This document shows, one piece after another, positions 45,444 through 54,058 of a stretch of 64,000 nt of DNA. Each line of letters starts with the position of its first letter. Position 1 is the stretch's first letter. The notes under the pieces are model-generated. The model was not told the DNA's origin. It did not search any database and was given only the letters and a program-made list of their open reading frames with translations. The translations under genes and the position numbers were made by a program. The DNA comes from an uncultured Sphingomonadaceae bacterium (GTDB taxonomy: Bacteria > Pseudomonadota > Alphaproteobacteria > Sphingomonadales > Sphingomonadaceae), in assembly GCA_947489315.1 (NCBI GenBank), contig CANLCX010000001.1:499501-563500 (forward strand). Reading direction: 5' to 3'.

Positions 45444-47312
45444 ATGACATTTATCGTTCGCCAGATTGCCGTAACTGCCGATGGCCGCGAGATTATCCGC
45501 GCCAATCCTTTTGAAGACGCTCAAATTGGCGTGGGCCGGAATGCCGCAAACGCGATCCACTTGCCCGACCTTGCCGTCAATCCTGATCATGCCGTCATTC
45601 GGCAGTTGGATGATGGTCAGATTGAAGTTGAGAGCATTTCGGGTCAGAAATTCTCGGTCGATGGTCGCGATAAAATGGCCGCGAAGATTGATCCCGCCAA
45701 AGGCGCAGAGCTGGGCTTTGGCGGTCATGTCATATCGGTTAGCCATGATTCCGACGGGATAGTTCTGACTGTTAAACGGGTTGAGGCGCTGTCCGATTCC
45801 GCGGAAGACCGCGAAGAGGGCGCGATATACACTTTGAAAGGCCTCCTCCCGGGAAAACGGATCAGCGCTTGGAGCTTTATCGGACTTGTGCTCGCGGCCT
45901 TCCTGATCTGGCCGATTTACACATGGGCGACTTACAAGGGAATCGAAGAGCGACCCGACGGTTTCCATGCCGATACGATGTGGTCATCAGGCAAGTTGAG
46001 CGAGGCCCATCATAGCCTCGAAGGTGATTGTCAGGCTTGCCATGTCGATGCCTTTGTGACGGTGACGGACAAGACTTGCCTCACCTGCCACGAAGATGAC
46101 GCGCATGATCACGCCGATAAAGAGCGTTTGTTGACCGCCGTGGGCGAACCGGAAGGTTTTGAAAAAGTGGGTGCGGCGTTTGCGTCCGCGTTCAACAAAC
46201 CACCGGGCAGGTGTGTCGAATGTCACACTGAGCATGAAGGCGAGGGTGCTATGCAGCCTACTGCGCAAAAATTCTGCGCGGATTGTCACGAAGGGATGGA
46301 CGGGCGCTTGACGGATACGAAGCTTGAAAACGCGTCTGATTTCGGAATTTCGCATCCGCAATTTCGTCCTGCCGTGCTGGTCCAGCCCGGCGGCAAAAAT
46401 CCGCCACGTAAGCGGGTTTCGCTAGATAAAAAGCCAGATGAATATAACGGTTTGAAGTTCCCGCATGACGTCCATCTTTCCAAAACTGGCGGGGTCGCTC
46501 AAATGGGAAGACGATTATCTGCGAAATATGATTTCGGCGATTCGCTGGCTTGCGCGGATTGTCATACGCCGGATTCCAATGGCGTACGGTTCGAACCGGT
46601 AGACATGAAAGAAGACTGTAGCATGTGTCACAGTCTGGCCTTTGAAGAGATTGGCAGCACGGTACGGACGTTGCGTCACGGCGAACCGGAAATGGTTCGC
46701 GCCGATCTGCGCGCCTATTATCGCTCCACCGGCCCATCGCGGCCGATTAACCTCGGCGGCATGAAACGCCGCCGTCCGGGTGCCGAAAATGACAACCGAG
46801 TAGCGAGCGATTACGCCCGCGCGGTCCAGTTCCGGCCAAGCCGAGCCAATTTGGCCATAGAGCAAGTCTTCTCGCGTGGCGGTGCTTGTTTCGACTGTCA
46901 CGGTGTCACGCCGCCAACGGCAAGAGGAAGGGTGGATTATGGCATAAAGCCTGTGACTCAAACTGATCGCTATATGCACAAAGGCTGGTTCAGTCACGAA
47001 GCGCACATCCAAGAGGATTGCACGAGCTGCCATGCTGCCACAACATCGGACAACGCGCGCGATTTGTTGTTGCCGGGTATCAAGACCTGCCGCGAATGTC
47101 ATGGCGGCGAGTTTCAGAAAACCGCCGATGTCCCATCGACATGCGCCATGTGTCATGATTATCATGCCGATGATGGCGCGCCTTGGTTGATCAAGGAGCA
47201 GCAAAAAGACAAACGCAAGAAGCCAGACAAAGTGGCAAATGACAATGACGCCTTGAAACCGTCTGATAAGCTGACAGTTAAGATACGAAAGCAAAAGATT
47301 GCCAGTCGCTAG
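45444..47312 (+). CDS. FHA-domain, single-helix decahaem cytochrome c
   Basis: A 622-residue protein. An N-terminal FHA domain (about residues 20-100) has the GRN turn and an NPDHAVI segment in place of the usual SRxHA; the phospho-Thr-contacting Ser is therefore Asn. One membrane helix at about 143-165 anchors it with the rest outside. From residue 196 to 571 there are exactly ten CxxCH haem motifs (CQACH, CLTCH, CVECH, CADCH twice, CSMCH, CFDCH, CTSCH, CRECH, CAMCH). The C-terminal 50 residues are Lys-rich. It would be the periplasmic electron outlet of the operon's complex. FHA and multihaem cytochrome fused in one chain is unusual. Confidence 0.9.
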   Translation: MTFIVRQIAVTADGREIIRANPFEDAQIGVGRNAANAIHLPDLAVNPDHAVIRQLDDGQIEVESISGQKFSVDGRDKMAAKIDPAKGAELGFGGHVISVSHDSDGIVLTVKRVEALSDSAEDREEGAIYTLKGLLPGKRISAWSFIGLVLAAFLIWPIYTWATYKGIEERPDGFHADTMWSSGKLSEAHHSLEGDCQACHVDAFVTVTDKTCLTCHEDDAHDHADKERLLTAVGEPEGFEKVGAAFASAFNKPPGRCVECHTEHEGEGAMQPTAQKFCADCHEGMDGRLTDTKLENASDFGISHPQFRPAVLVQPGGKNPPRKRVSLDKKPDEYNGLKFPHDVHLSKTGGVAQMGRRLSAKYDFGDSLACADCHTPDSNGVRFEPVDMKEDCSMCHSLAFEEIGSTVRTLRHGEPEMVRADLRAYYRSTGPSRPINLGGMKRRRPGAENDNRVASDYARAVQFRPSRANLAIEQVFSRGGACFDCHGVTPPTARGRVDYGIKPVTQTDRYMHKGWFSHEAHIQEDCTSCHAATTSDNARDLLLPGIKTCRECHGGEFQKTADVPSTCAMCHDYHADDGAPWLIKEQQKDKRKKPDKVANDNDALKPSDKLTVKIRKQKIASR

Positions 47313-47339
47313 AGGCGACATAAGAGAGGGGAAGCGCCC

Positions 47340-48188
47340 ATGCTATTGGCGCAGGTAACGGATATTCATCTGGGTTTTGACCCGGACAATCCGTCTGAAT
47401 TTAATCGCAAGCGTCTGGATCAGGCGCTTAAGGCCTTGCGCGATATGACGCCGCAACCTGATGTGCTGTTGGCGACCGGTGATCTGGTGGATCGTGGTGA
47501 TCAGGACAGCTATATCCGATTGGAAGAGGCTTTTTCAGACCTGCCCTTTCCGGTATATATGTGCCTTGGCAATCACGACTTGCGCGGTCCGTTTCGAAAG
47601 CAATTTCCTGATGTTCCGACAGCTGGCGGTTATGTTCAATATGAGATTGATGACGGCCCGCTGCGTCTGCTGTTTCTCGATACGTTGGAAGAGGGACGTC
47701 ATGGCGGTGCTTTTTGTGATGTTCGCGCGCAATGGTTGGCCGAACGGCTTGCCGAGAAACCGGATAAGCCGACGCTGTTGATATTGCATCATCCGCCGGT
47801 GGAATCCGGTATAGCGTGGATGAATACCGATCCCCGCGAACCATGGGTGTCCGTGCTGGCAGACACAATGGCGGGCCATGACCAGATTAAAGGCATGATC
47901 ACCGGCCATCTGCACCGCAATATATCCACCTCTTTTGAAGGGACGAGCCTGTCCATCTGTGCCTCGACCGCACCGCAAGTCGCGTTTGATCTGGAACCGA
48001 TAGACCCGGAAAACCCCGATGGCCGCAATATGATCGTGGCCGATCCGCCCTCCATTGCGCTGCACTGGTGGAATGGCAAGCAGCTGGTTAGCCATTTCGA
48101 GACGGCAGAGGAGCATGTGATGCTCGCCCGCTATGACGAAAATTTGCAGCCGCTGGTGCGGGCTTTGCTGGCGGAACGGCCGCAGTAA
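47340..48188 (+). CDS. Class III cyclic-nucleotide phosphodiesterase-like metallophosphatase (CpdA/Icc family)
   Basis: A 282-residue calcineurin-type phosphatase with every metal motif in order: TDIHLG, ATGDLVDRG, CLGNHDLRG, LILHHPP and TGHLH. The spacing fits the CpdA/Icc group, whose best-known reaction is hydrolysis of cAMP to AMP. It follows the cytochrome gene by 27 bases, with the AGAGAGGGG ribosome site in the gap, so it belongs to the operon whose first gene has two cyclic-nucleotide-binding domains. Activity toward cAMP is inferred. Confidence 0.85.
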   Translation: MLLAQVTDIHLGFDPDNPSEFNRKRLDQALKALRDMTPQPDVLLATGDLVDRGDQDSYIRLEEAFSDLPFPVYMCLGNHDLRGPFRKQFPDVPTAGGYVQYEIDDGPLRLLFLDTLEEGRHGGAFCDVRAQWLAERLAEKPDKPTLLILHHPPVESGIAWMNTDPREPWVSVLADTMAGHDQIKGMITGHLHRNISTSFEGTSLSICASTAPQVAFDLEPIDPENPDGRNMIVADPPSIALHWWNGKQLVSHFETAEEHVMLARYDENLQPLVRALLAERPQ

Positions 48189-48320
48189 GCATACCGTTAG
48201 AACAATGATATGGTTTCGCTTGTTCATTCCAAAGCGCTATCCATTTTTGCATTGGCAAGTTTCTGTCCGAACGCGCATGATGACTGTTTAATTATTCAGT
48301 TTATCTGACGGAGATTTGCA

Positions 48321-49058
48321 TTGACGGAACTGGTGATACGCGAAGACAAAGACGGGCTAGCCTTTTTAACAATGAACCGGCCGGACAAATTAAATAGTCT
48401 GACGGTCGGTCTGTTCAAACAATTGCGCCAGCATATCTCGGATATTCGCCGAGATGAGACAATTGGCTGTGTGATTTTGCGGGGTGCCGGAAAATGCTTT
48501 TCCGCAGGGCATGATCTCAATGACATTTCCGAAGGCGAAGACGTGCCATCGCGCGGCTGGCATTCCGAAACCTTGCGGATGATGGAAAAACTGCCGCAGC
48601 CAGTGATCGCGGCGGTGCACGGCCATTGCTATACCGGCGCTTTGGAAGTGGCTCTGGCGGCTGATTTCATTGTGGCAGCGGACAATGCCAAATTTGGTGA
48701 CACCCATGCAAAATGGGCGCTCACACCGGTCTGGGGGATGAGCCAACGGCTGCCCCGACGGGTGGGCATAGCGACGGCCAAAAAACTAATGTTCACTTGC
48801 GAGACGATTCCGGCGGATGAAGCGCTAAGGATCGGACTGGCTGAACAGGTTGTTCCGGTAGCGGATTTTGAAGCAGAAACCGAAGCGTTGGCGCGGCGAA
48901 TATTGGACAATTCCTCTTTCTCCCATGCCGCCAACAAGCGCTTGCTGGAGGCAACGGACGCGAATCCTTTGGATGCCGGCCTGCAATGGGAAGTCATGGA
49001 AAATGAAGGCGTCGGGCCGGATATGCAGGATCGGATCAAAGCCTTTACCAGGAAATAG
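48321..49058 (+). CDS. Enoyl-CoA hydratase/isomerase family protein
   Basis: A 245-residue crotonase-fold enzyme. GKCFSAGHDLNDI is the first oxyanion region and HGHCYTGALEVALAADFIVAADNAKFGDTHAKWAL the second. The second motif has ALEVA and not GGGxE, and the catalytic Glu of classical hydratases is not clear, so it may act on an unusual acyl-CoA. The start is TTG 48321 with GGAG at a good distance. It is monocistronic, between the phosphodiesterase and the M3 peptidase. Confidence 0.85.
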   Translation: MTELVIREDKDGLAFLTMNRPDKLNSLTVGLFKQLRQHISDIRRDETIGCVILRGAGKCFSAGHDLNDISEGEDVPSRGWHSETLRMMEKLPQPVIAAVHGHCYTGALEVALAADFIVAADNAKFGDTHAKWALTPVWGMSQRLPRRVGIATAKKLMFTCETIPADEALRIGLAEQVVPVADFEAETEALARRILDNSSFSHAANKRLLEATDANPLDAGLQWEVMENEGVGPDMQDRIKAFTRK

Positions 49059-49242
49059 GATCGCCTCGGCATTGGCCGCGTCGTTCATCGACGGCTAAGC
49101 GCCGTTCGTCTAAAACATGATTTCAAACGCAACCTTTTTGCCTTTGATGCGCGGTTATTGTAACGGGGTATCAAACGCAACACAGCGTAGAGCTTTGTGT
49201 CCTGAACAGGGGACATATTTCTTATTTATCGGAGAGACATAA

Positions 49243-51483
49243 ATGCGATTTTCAGTTTCCAGCCGCAAATTTTTTCTGGGTGTATCAACCGCTGCCCTTC
49301 TTGGTCTGGGCAGCAGCCCGGCTATGGCCCAACAAACCACAGCGGAACTCAACAGGATGAGCGCAAATGGCAATAGCGGTACGAAGAAAACATCTGACGA
49401 CGCGGCTGAAAATACGATCTTGCAGGAATGGACCGGGCCCTATGATGGCGTGCCACCATGGGATGAAGTAAAAGTATCCGATTTTCCCGCCGCTTTTCAG
49501 GCCACGATGGACAAGGTGAAGGCAGAGGTCGATGCGGTCCGCGATAATTCGGAACCGGCAACCTTTGAAAATTTCACTGTACCGATGGAACTGGTTGGCA
49601 ATGATGCCAATGACCTTTTCTCGATCTGGGGAGTGCACAGCAGCAACCTTTCCAATGAAGAAGTCCGCAAGATACAAGGCGAGTGGCTTCCAAAAATTTC
49701 CGCTTTCTTTGATGAGCTGACGCTGGACCCCAAATTGCTGGAAAAGACCAAGCGGGTCTATGATATGCGCGAATCTGCCGGTCTGGACGCCCAGCAGCTG
49801 CGCCTTGTCGAACGGAATTATGAGCAGCTTGTTCGCAATGGTGCGCTGTTGGAAGGAGCGGACAAGGAAAAGCTGATCGCGATCAACACCGAATTGTCCA
49901 AAGCCTTTAACGAGTTTTCCAACAAGGTTCTCGCGGATGAAGAAACCTATATTTACCTGACCGACGAAGCCGATCTGGCGGGATTGCCGGCCAGCTTTAT
50001 TGCTTCCATCAAGGGTGCCGCCGAAGCGCAGGGCAAAGAAGGCTGGGCGCTCAAAAATACCCGCTCTGTCATGCAACCGTTCCTGCAAAATTCTACGCGC
50101 CGTGATCTGCGTGAGAAAGTCTATAACGCCTATATCAACCGCGGCGACAATGGTGACGCGAATGACACGAATATGACGATTGCCAAAATCGTGAAGTTGC
50201 GGGCAGAGCGCGCTACATTACTGGGTTTCGAAACCCATGCTCATTATCGCATGGCGGATACCATGGCGAAAGACCCCGACACCGCGATGGAGCTGATGAT
50301 GCAAGTCTGGCCCGCCGCCGTTGCGCGCGTCAAGGAAGAAGTGGCTGATATGCAGGCCGTTGCGGATCAGGAAAATGCAGGGCTCACGATTGAGCCATGG
50401 GATTATCGCTATTATGCTGAAAAAGTCCGCAAGGCGAAATATGATCTCGATGAAGCGGAGATTAAACCCTATTTCAAACTCGACAATATGGTCGACGCGA
50501 TGTTTGATGCGGCAGGCAAGCTCTATGGCATGACCTTCACCGAAAATACCGGCACGGTGCCGGTGTTCGATCCGGAAGTGCGGACTTTTGAAGTGAAGCG
50601 CGGCGACAAGCTGATCGGTCTGTTCTATCTCGACAATTTTGCGCGGGAAGGAAAACGCTCTGGCGCATGGATGACAACCTATCGCAGCCAATATGAGCTG
50701 GGCGGGAAAAACCGCTATGTGCTGGCGTCAAATAACAATAATTTCGTTAAAGGTGGTGCGGGCCAGCCGACGCTGATCAGTCTCGATGACGCTTCGACCC
50801 TGTTCCATGAATTTGGCCATGCGCTGCATTATCTCAATTATGACATTAAATATCCCGGTCTTGGCGGGACACCGCGCGACTTTGTCGAATATCCTAGCCA
50901 GGTGAACGAGAATTGGCTGCTGACCCGCTATGTGCTCGATAATTACGCCAAACATGCCGAAACGGGTGAGCCCATGCCGCAGGCTTTGGTCGACAAGATC
51001 AACAAGTCGAAAACCTTCAATGAAGGCTTTTCAACCGTGGAATATCTGTCGTCGGCGATTGTTGATATGAAGATGCACAATCGCACTGATCCTGTTACGG
51101 ACCCTGACGCGTTTGAGCGTGAGACACTAACCGAAATCGGAATGCCAAAAGAGATTGTGATGCGCCACCGGTTGCCACAATTTAATCACCTCTTCTCGTC
51201 GGATGCCTATTCGGCTGGCTATTACAGCTATCTCTGGTCCGAAACGATGGATGCTGATACCTGGGCTGCCTTTGAAGAGGCAGGCGATGTCTGGGATCCA
51301 GAAACGGCGGAACGCTTCCGTTCGACTATCCTAGCCACTGCGAATGAAACCGACCGCAAGGAAGCCTACCGCCAGTTCCGCGGCCGCGATCCTGAAGTAA
51401 AATACATCCTCAAGAAACGCGGCTTCCCGGTTCCCGGCGAAAGCGCCAGCGCAAAAGGCGGTGAAACGGTCGGCAACGACTAG
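49243..51483 (+). CDS. Secreted M3-family metallopeptidase (Dcp-like)
   Basis: A 746-residue zinc peptidase of the oligopeptidase A/Dcp type. An N-terminal signal peptide (KFFLGVSTAALLGLGSSPAMA) directs it to the periplasm. The active site is HEFGH (His522, Glu523, His526) with the downstream Glu in FNEGFSTVEYLSSA. C-terminal RHRLPQFNHLFSSDAYSAGYYSYLWSE is a family signature. Dcp removes C-terminal dipeptides and acts on short peptides. A GAGAGAC ribosome site precedes the ATG, and a bidirectional terminator follows. Confidence 0.93.
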   Translation: MRFSVSSRKFFLGVSTAALLGLGSSPAMAQQTTAELNRMSANGNSGTKKTSDDAAENTILQEWTGPYDGVPPWDEVKVSDFPAAFQATMDKVKAEVDAVRDNSEPATFENFTVPMELVGNDANDLFSIWGVHSSNLSNEEVRKIQGEWLPKISAFFDELTLDPKLLEKTKRVYDMRESAGLDAQQLRLVERNYEQLVRNGALLEGADKEKLIAINTELSKAFNEFSNKVLADEETYIYLTDEADLAGLPASFIASIKGAAEAQGKEGWALKNTRSVMQPFLQNSTRRDLREKVYNAYINRGDNGDANDTNMTIAKIVKLRAERATLLGFETHAHYRMADTMAKDPDTAMELMMQVWPAAVARVKEEVADMQAVADQENAGLTIEPWDYRYYAEKVRKAKYDLDEAEIKPYFKLDNMVDAMFDAAGKLYGMTFTENTGTVPVFDPEVRTFEVKRGDKLIGLFYLDNFAREGKRSGAWMTTYRSQYELGGKNRYVLASNNNNFVKGGAGQPTLISLDDASTLFHEFGHALHYLNYDIKYPGLGGTPRDFVEYPSQVNENWLLTRYVLDNYAKHAETGEPMPQALVDKINKSKTFNEGFSTVEYLSSAIVDMKMHNRTDPVTDPDAFERETLTEIGMPKEIVMRHRLPQFNHLFSSDAYSAGYYSYLWSETMDADTWAAFEEAGDVWDPETAERFRSTILATANETDRKEAYRQFRGRDPEVKYILKKRGFPVPGESASAKGGETVGND

Positions 51484-51503
51484 ACTGCTATCTGAAAGAT
51501 ACA

Positions 51504-51540
51504 AAAAGGGCGCGCTGGCTTTACGTTAGCGCGCCCTTTT
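51504..51540. terminator. Bidirectional rho-independent terminator
   Basis: A perfect 13-base stem, AAAAGGGCGCGCT (51504-51516) and AGCGCGCCCTTTT (51528-51540), with an 11-base loop. It lies between the M3 peptidase and the convergent outer-membrane protein gene and has A and T runs on both sides. Confidence 0.92.
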
Positions 51541-51559
51541 CTTTGCTTATAGTCGCAGT

Positions 51560-52252
51560 TTAGAAGCGAACACCAATGCCCGCCAAAACCTGATGCCGAT
51601 CGAGATTAATGCCGATCTCGCTATTGCCAGAGAATAGCTCATCATCATATTTCAGAGCGCTATAGTTGGAATAGCGATATTCCAATTTGACATAGCCCGG
51701 GCCGATGAGCTGTTCGATACCAGCCCCGACGCGGAAACCGTCAATGGTCTGTGTATCATCAAACTCAAATTCGAAACCGTCATCTTCAATCCGGTCCTGG
51801 AATCGAGATTCGACGCTGGTGTTGGTATAACCACCTTTAGCGTAAATCAGAGTCCGCGGTGCGACTTGAGCGCCGATCCGGGCACCGATATACAGGTCCC
51901 GTTTGACATTGATCCGATACCCAAATGGCGCGGCAATATCTTCATCCGTTTCCTGCTTTCCGGTTGAGTCCATATATTCAGCTTCAACGCCAAATATCAC
52001 CGATCCCAGATCGAAGTCATAACCGGCTGCGACACCATAGGCGAAACCGTCAACAGACTGATCGAGGTCATTATCCTCGAAAATGCCATCGTCATCGGTA
52101 TCGATATCAACGTCACTGCCAGAGCGAAGCGTATCATAGCCGCCGATAATTTCGATCCGGGGACCGGAAAAGGGGGATTGTTCCTGCGCGTGCGCGGCCA
52201 CTGGGAACAGCATGCTGCCAGCGAGGAGGGAGAGTATTAGGGGGGATTTCAT
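51560..52252 (-). CDS. Outer-membrane beta-barrel protein with Asp-rich loop
   Basis: A 230-residue barrel. Signal peptide KSPLILSLLAGSMLFPVAAHA, then GPRIEIIGGYDTLR, FGVEAEYMDSTG, INVKRDLYIGARIGAQVAPRTLIYAKGGYTNT and YVKLEYRYSNYS, ending in HQVLAGIGVRF. The family is the OMP_b-brl/outer-membrane porin group. A loop early in the mature part has repeated Asp (DVDIDTDDDGIFEDNDLD) resembling a calcium-binding loop. Start ATG 52252 has GGAG 7 bases before it; ORF extension upstream is unlikely. Confidence 0.85.
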   Translation of the reverse strand: MKSPLILSLLAGSMLFPVAAHAQEQSPFSGPRIEIIGGYDTLRSGSDVDIDTDDDGIFEDNDLDQSVDGFAYGVAAGYDFDLGSVIFGVEAEYMDSTGKQETDEDIAAPFGYRINVKRDLYIGARIGAQVAPRTLIYAKGGYTNTSVESRFQDRIEDDGFEFEFDDTQTIDGFRVGAGIEQLIGPGYVKLEYRYSNYSALKYDDELFSGNSEIGINLDRHQVLAGIGVRF

Positions 52253-52595
52253 AACTAACTCCAATATTACTATTCAAACAAATCTGCGGAAACAAACCGC
52301 AGACATCACTATGTTCAATTTCTTGAACAAGCGCCGGATGCTCGAATTTAGCTGAACGGTGGATGACAGCCTTTCCCCGTTCGTCGCAAATCTAAATTAA
52401 TGTAAAATCCATTGAAATTTGTTGCATTTTGGCCATAGGAGAGACGGTCTCCGATGAGAAAATTTTAGCGGGTTTGCCAAAACTTTAGGCAGGGAAACGC
52501 AATAATGCGTTCGCGTTGCGCAAATATGCGGCCTTGACCGGCACGCACCATAATGACAGGTTTTGAATCAAAACTTGTGAGAGGATGTCCCTGTT
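52253..52595. other. Divergent intergenic region between the barrel and dehalogenase genes
   Basis: About 340 AT-rich bases with the hairpin above and the promoters of both genes. I saw no open frame and no clear promoter boxes or RNA gene. Confidence 0.5.
52283..52303 (-). promoter_or_regulatory. Hairpin in the 5' leader of the outer-membrane protein gene
   Basis: TCTGCGG (52283-52289) pairs with CCGCAGA (52297-52303) across a 7-base loop, 31 bases above the start codon. It may stabilise the mRNA or be a small RNA or protein site; nothing more can be said. Confidence 0.4.
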
Positions 52596-53504
52596 ATGTC
52601 TATCAATGCAGTCCGCACGCCGGATGACCGTTTTTCCGATATTCCCGATTTTGATTATACGGTTCACTATGCCGATGATTTGCCGGGCTATGAAGGACTG
52701 CGTGCAGCCTGGATTGATGAAGGGGCTGAGGATGCGGAGCGGACTTTCTTCTGTTTGCACGGCGAGCCAAGCTGGTCTTTCCTCTATCGCCGGATGATCC
52801 CGGTTTTTCTGGAAAGCGGTGCGAGGGTTGTCGCGCCGGACTTTTTCGGCTTCGGTCGTTCCGACAAGCCGACCGAACTAGATGATTATACCTTTGATTT
52901 TCACCGAAACTATATTCTCGCACTGGTCGAACGGCTGGACCTCAAGAACATCACGTTGGTGGTGCAGGACTGGGGCGGACTAATCGGACTGACCTTGCCG
53001 GTTGATGAAGCATTCAAGGCGCGGCTGTCGCGTTTGATTGTGATGAACACTGGCCTTGGCCTTGGCCGCACGCCGGGTGATGGCTTTAATGCGTGGAAGG
53101 AATTTGCGCTCAACACGCCGGAATTCAAAACCGGCCAGATTATCGCCAGTGGCACACCGCACCTTACCGAACAGGAAATCGCAGCCTATGATGCGCCATT
53201 CCCGGACTCAAGCTATCAGGCAGGCGCGCGCAAATTTCCCGCTCTCGTCCCGGTTTCACCGGAAATGGACGGCGTCGAGGTTAGCATCCAGGCCGCTGTC
53301 TTCTGGAAAGACGAGTGGAAAGGCGACAGCTTCATGGCTATCGGTGATGCCGATCCTGTTCTCGGACCACCAGCCATGCTCAAATTGCAAAAACTCATCA
53401 ACGGCTGCCCCGAACCGATGATGATCGAAGGCGGCGGCCACTTTGTACAGGAATGGGGAGAGCCCATTGCCCGGGCCGCGCTTGAGGCTTTTGGAGACCT
53501 TTAA
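52596..53504 (+). CDS. dhmA: Haloalkane dehalogenase
   Basis: Alpha/beta hydrolase that cuts carbon-halogen bonds, 302 residues. The oxyanion segment is LHGEPSW, the nucleophile Asp125 and halide-binding Trp are in VVQDWGG, the cap has GFNAWKEFAL, and the catalytic His282 is in GGGHFVQEWGEP. The YGLR/HGEP form and length fit the HLD-I (DhlA/DmbC-like) subgroup. It is monocistronic with an GAGGA-type site upstream. Natural substrates are unknown. Confidence 0.9.
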   Translation: MSINAVRTPDDRFSDIPDFDYTVHYADDLPGYEGLRAAWIDEGAEDAERTFFCLHGEPSWSFLYRRMIPVFLESGARVVAPDFFGFGRSDKPTELDDYTFDFHRNYILALVERLDLKNITLVVQDWGGLIGLTLPVDEAFKARLSRLIVMNTGLGLGRTPGDGFNAWKEFALNTPEFKTGQIIASGTPHLTEQEIAAYDAPFPDSSYQAGARKFPALVPVSPEMDGVEVSIQAAVFWKDEWKGDSFMAIGDADPVLGPPAMLKLQKLINGCPEPMMIEGGGHFVQEWGEPIARAALEAFGDL

Positions 53505-53517
53505 CTGGTTCCTCGGT

Positions 53518-53799
53518 TTAAGCTGCCATTGCTGTTTTGCTGAAGCTTTCGGTAAAGCGGGGTTCCATGGGCTGGCTGGACACAATCGCTAACGGTAAAG
53601 CCGTTTCGCAATGCGCACATTCTGCACTGAACCGGCCAACATGCCAGTGGGATTTACCACAACCTGGGCAGCGATTGACGATGTCCAGATGGTACATGGG
53701 TTGATACCCGCGTTGCAGCACGGCTGCCTTTTGCGGACTGTTCGTTTCGGCCAATACGTCTTGAGGACGGTTGACGAATGATCTTGGGGACAAATACAT
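53518..53799 (-). CDS. Small zinc-ribbon protein
   Basis: A 93-residue protein. The middle has a CPGCGKSHWHVGRFSAECAHC zinc ribbon, CxxC...CxxC, followed by ETALPLA. This exact pattern is widespread in sphingomonads as a conserved hypothetical. ATG 53799 has AAGGAAG close ahead. Role unknown; the ribbon may bind nucleic acid or be structural. A longer overlapping frame on the same strand (53589-53966) is a shadow. Confidence 0.78.
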   Translation of the reverse strand: MYLSPRSFVNRPQDVLAETNSPQKAAVLQRGYQPMYHLDIVNRCPGCGKSHWHVGRFSAECAHCETALPLAIVSSQPMEPRFTESFSKTAMAA

Positions 53800-54058
53800 C
53801 GTTCTTCCTTCTCTTTGTTGCCAAACTTACTACGCAGCAGATTAAGGTTCGTTAGTGAATTGACGGTGAACCGTTTAATTCCGTCGATGAAGAGATAGAG
53901 GTTCACAAGAATGTAGATAGGAATTTTCCGCCATCCGGCGGTGACATTTCGCACAACTATCCCCAAGCTGTTGAATCGCAGTGGAAAAAACTGTTAAAAA
54001 AATGTTACGGAAAACTGCCAAATATTGACAGACATCGTTAAAAAACAGTTAAAATCGG

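Noticed and set aside
53589-53966. Second minus-strand frame of 125 codons over the zinc-ribbon gene
   Set aside because: It has no family features and runs through the ribbon gene in another frame; the ribbon gene has the ribosome site.
53966-54058. AT-rich tract with repeated GTTAAAAAA as an origin or RNA element
   Set aside because: It is short, without DnaA-type boxes or a stable fold; plain promoter or 3' end sequence is more likely.
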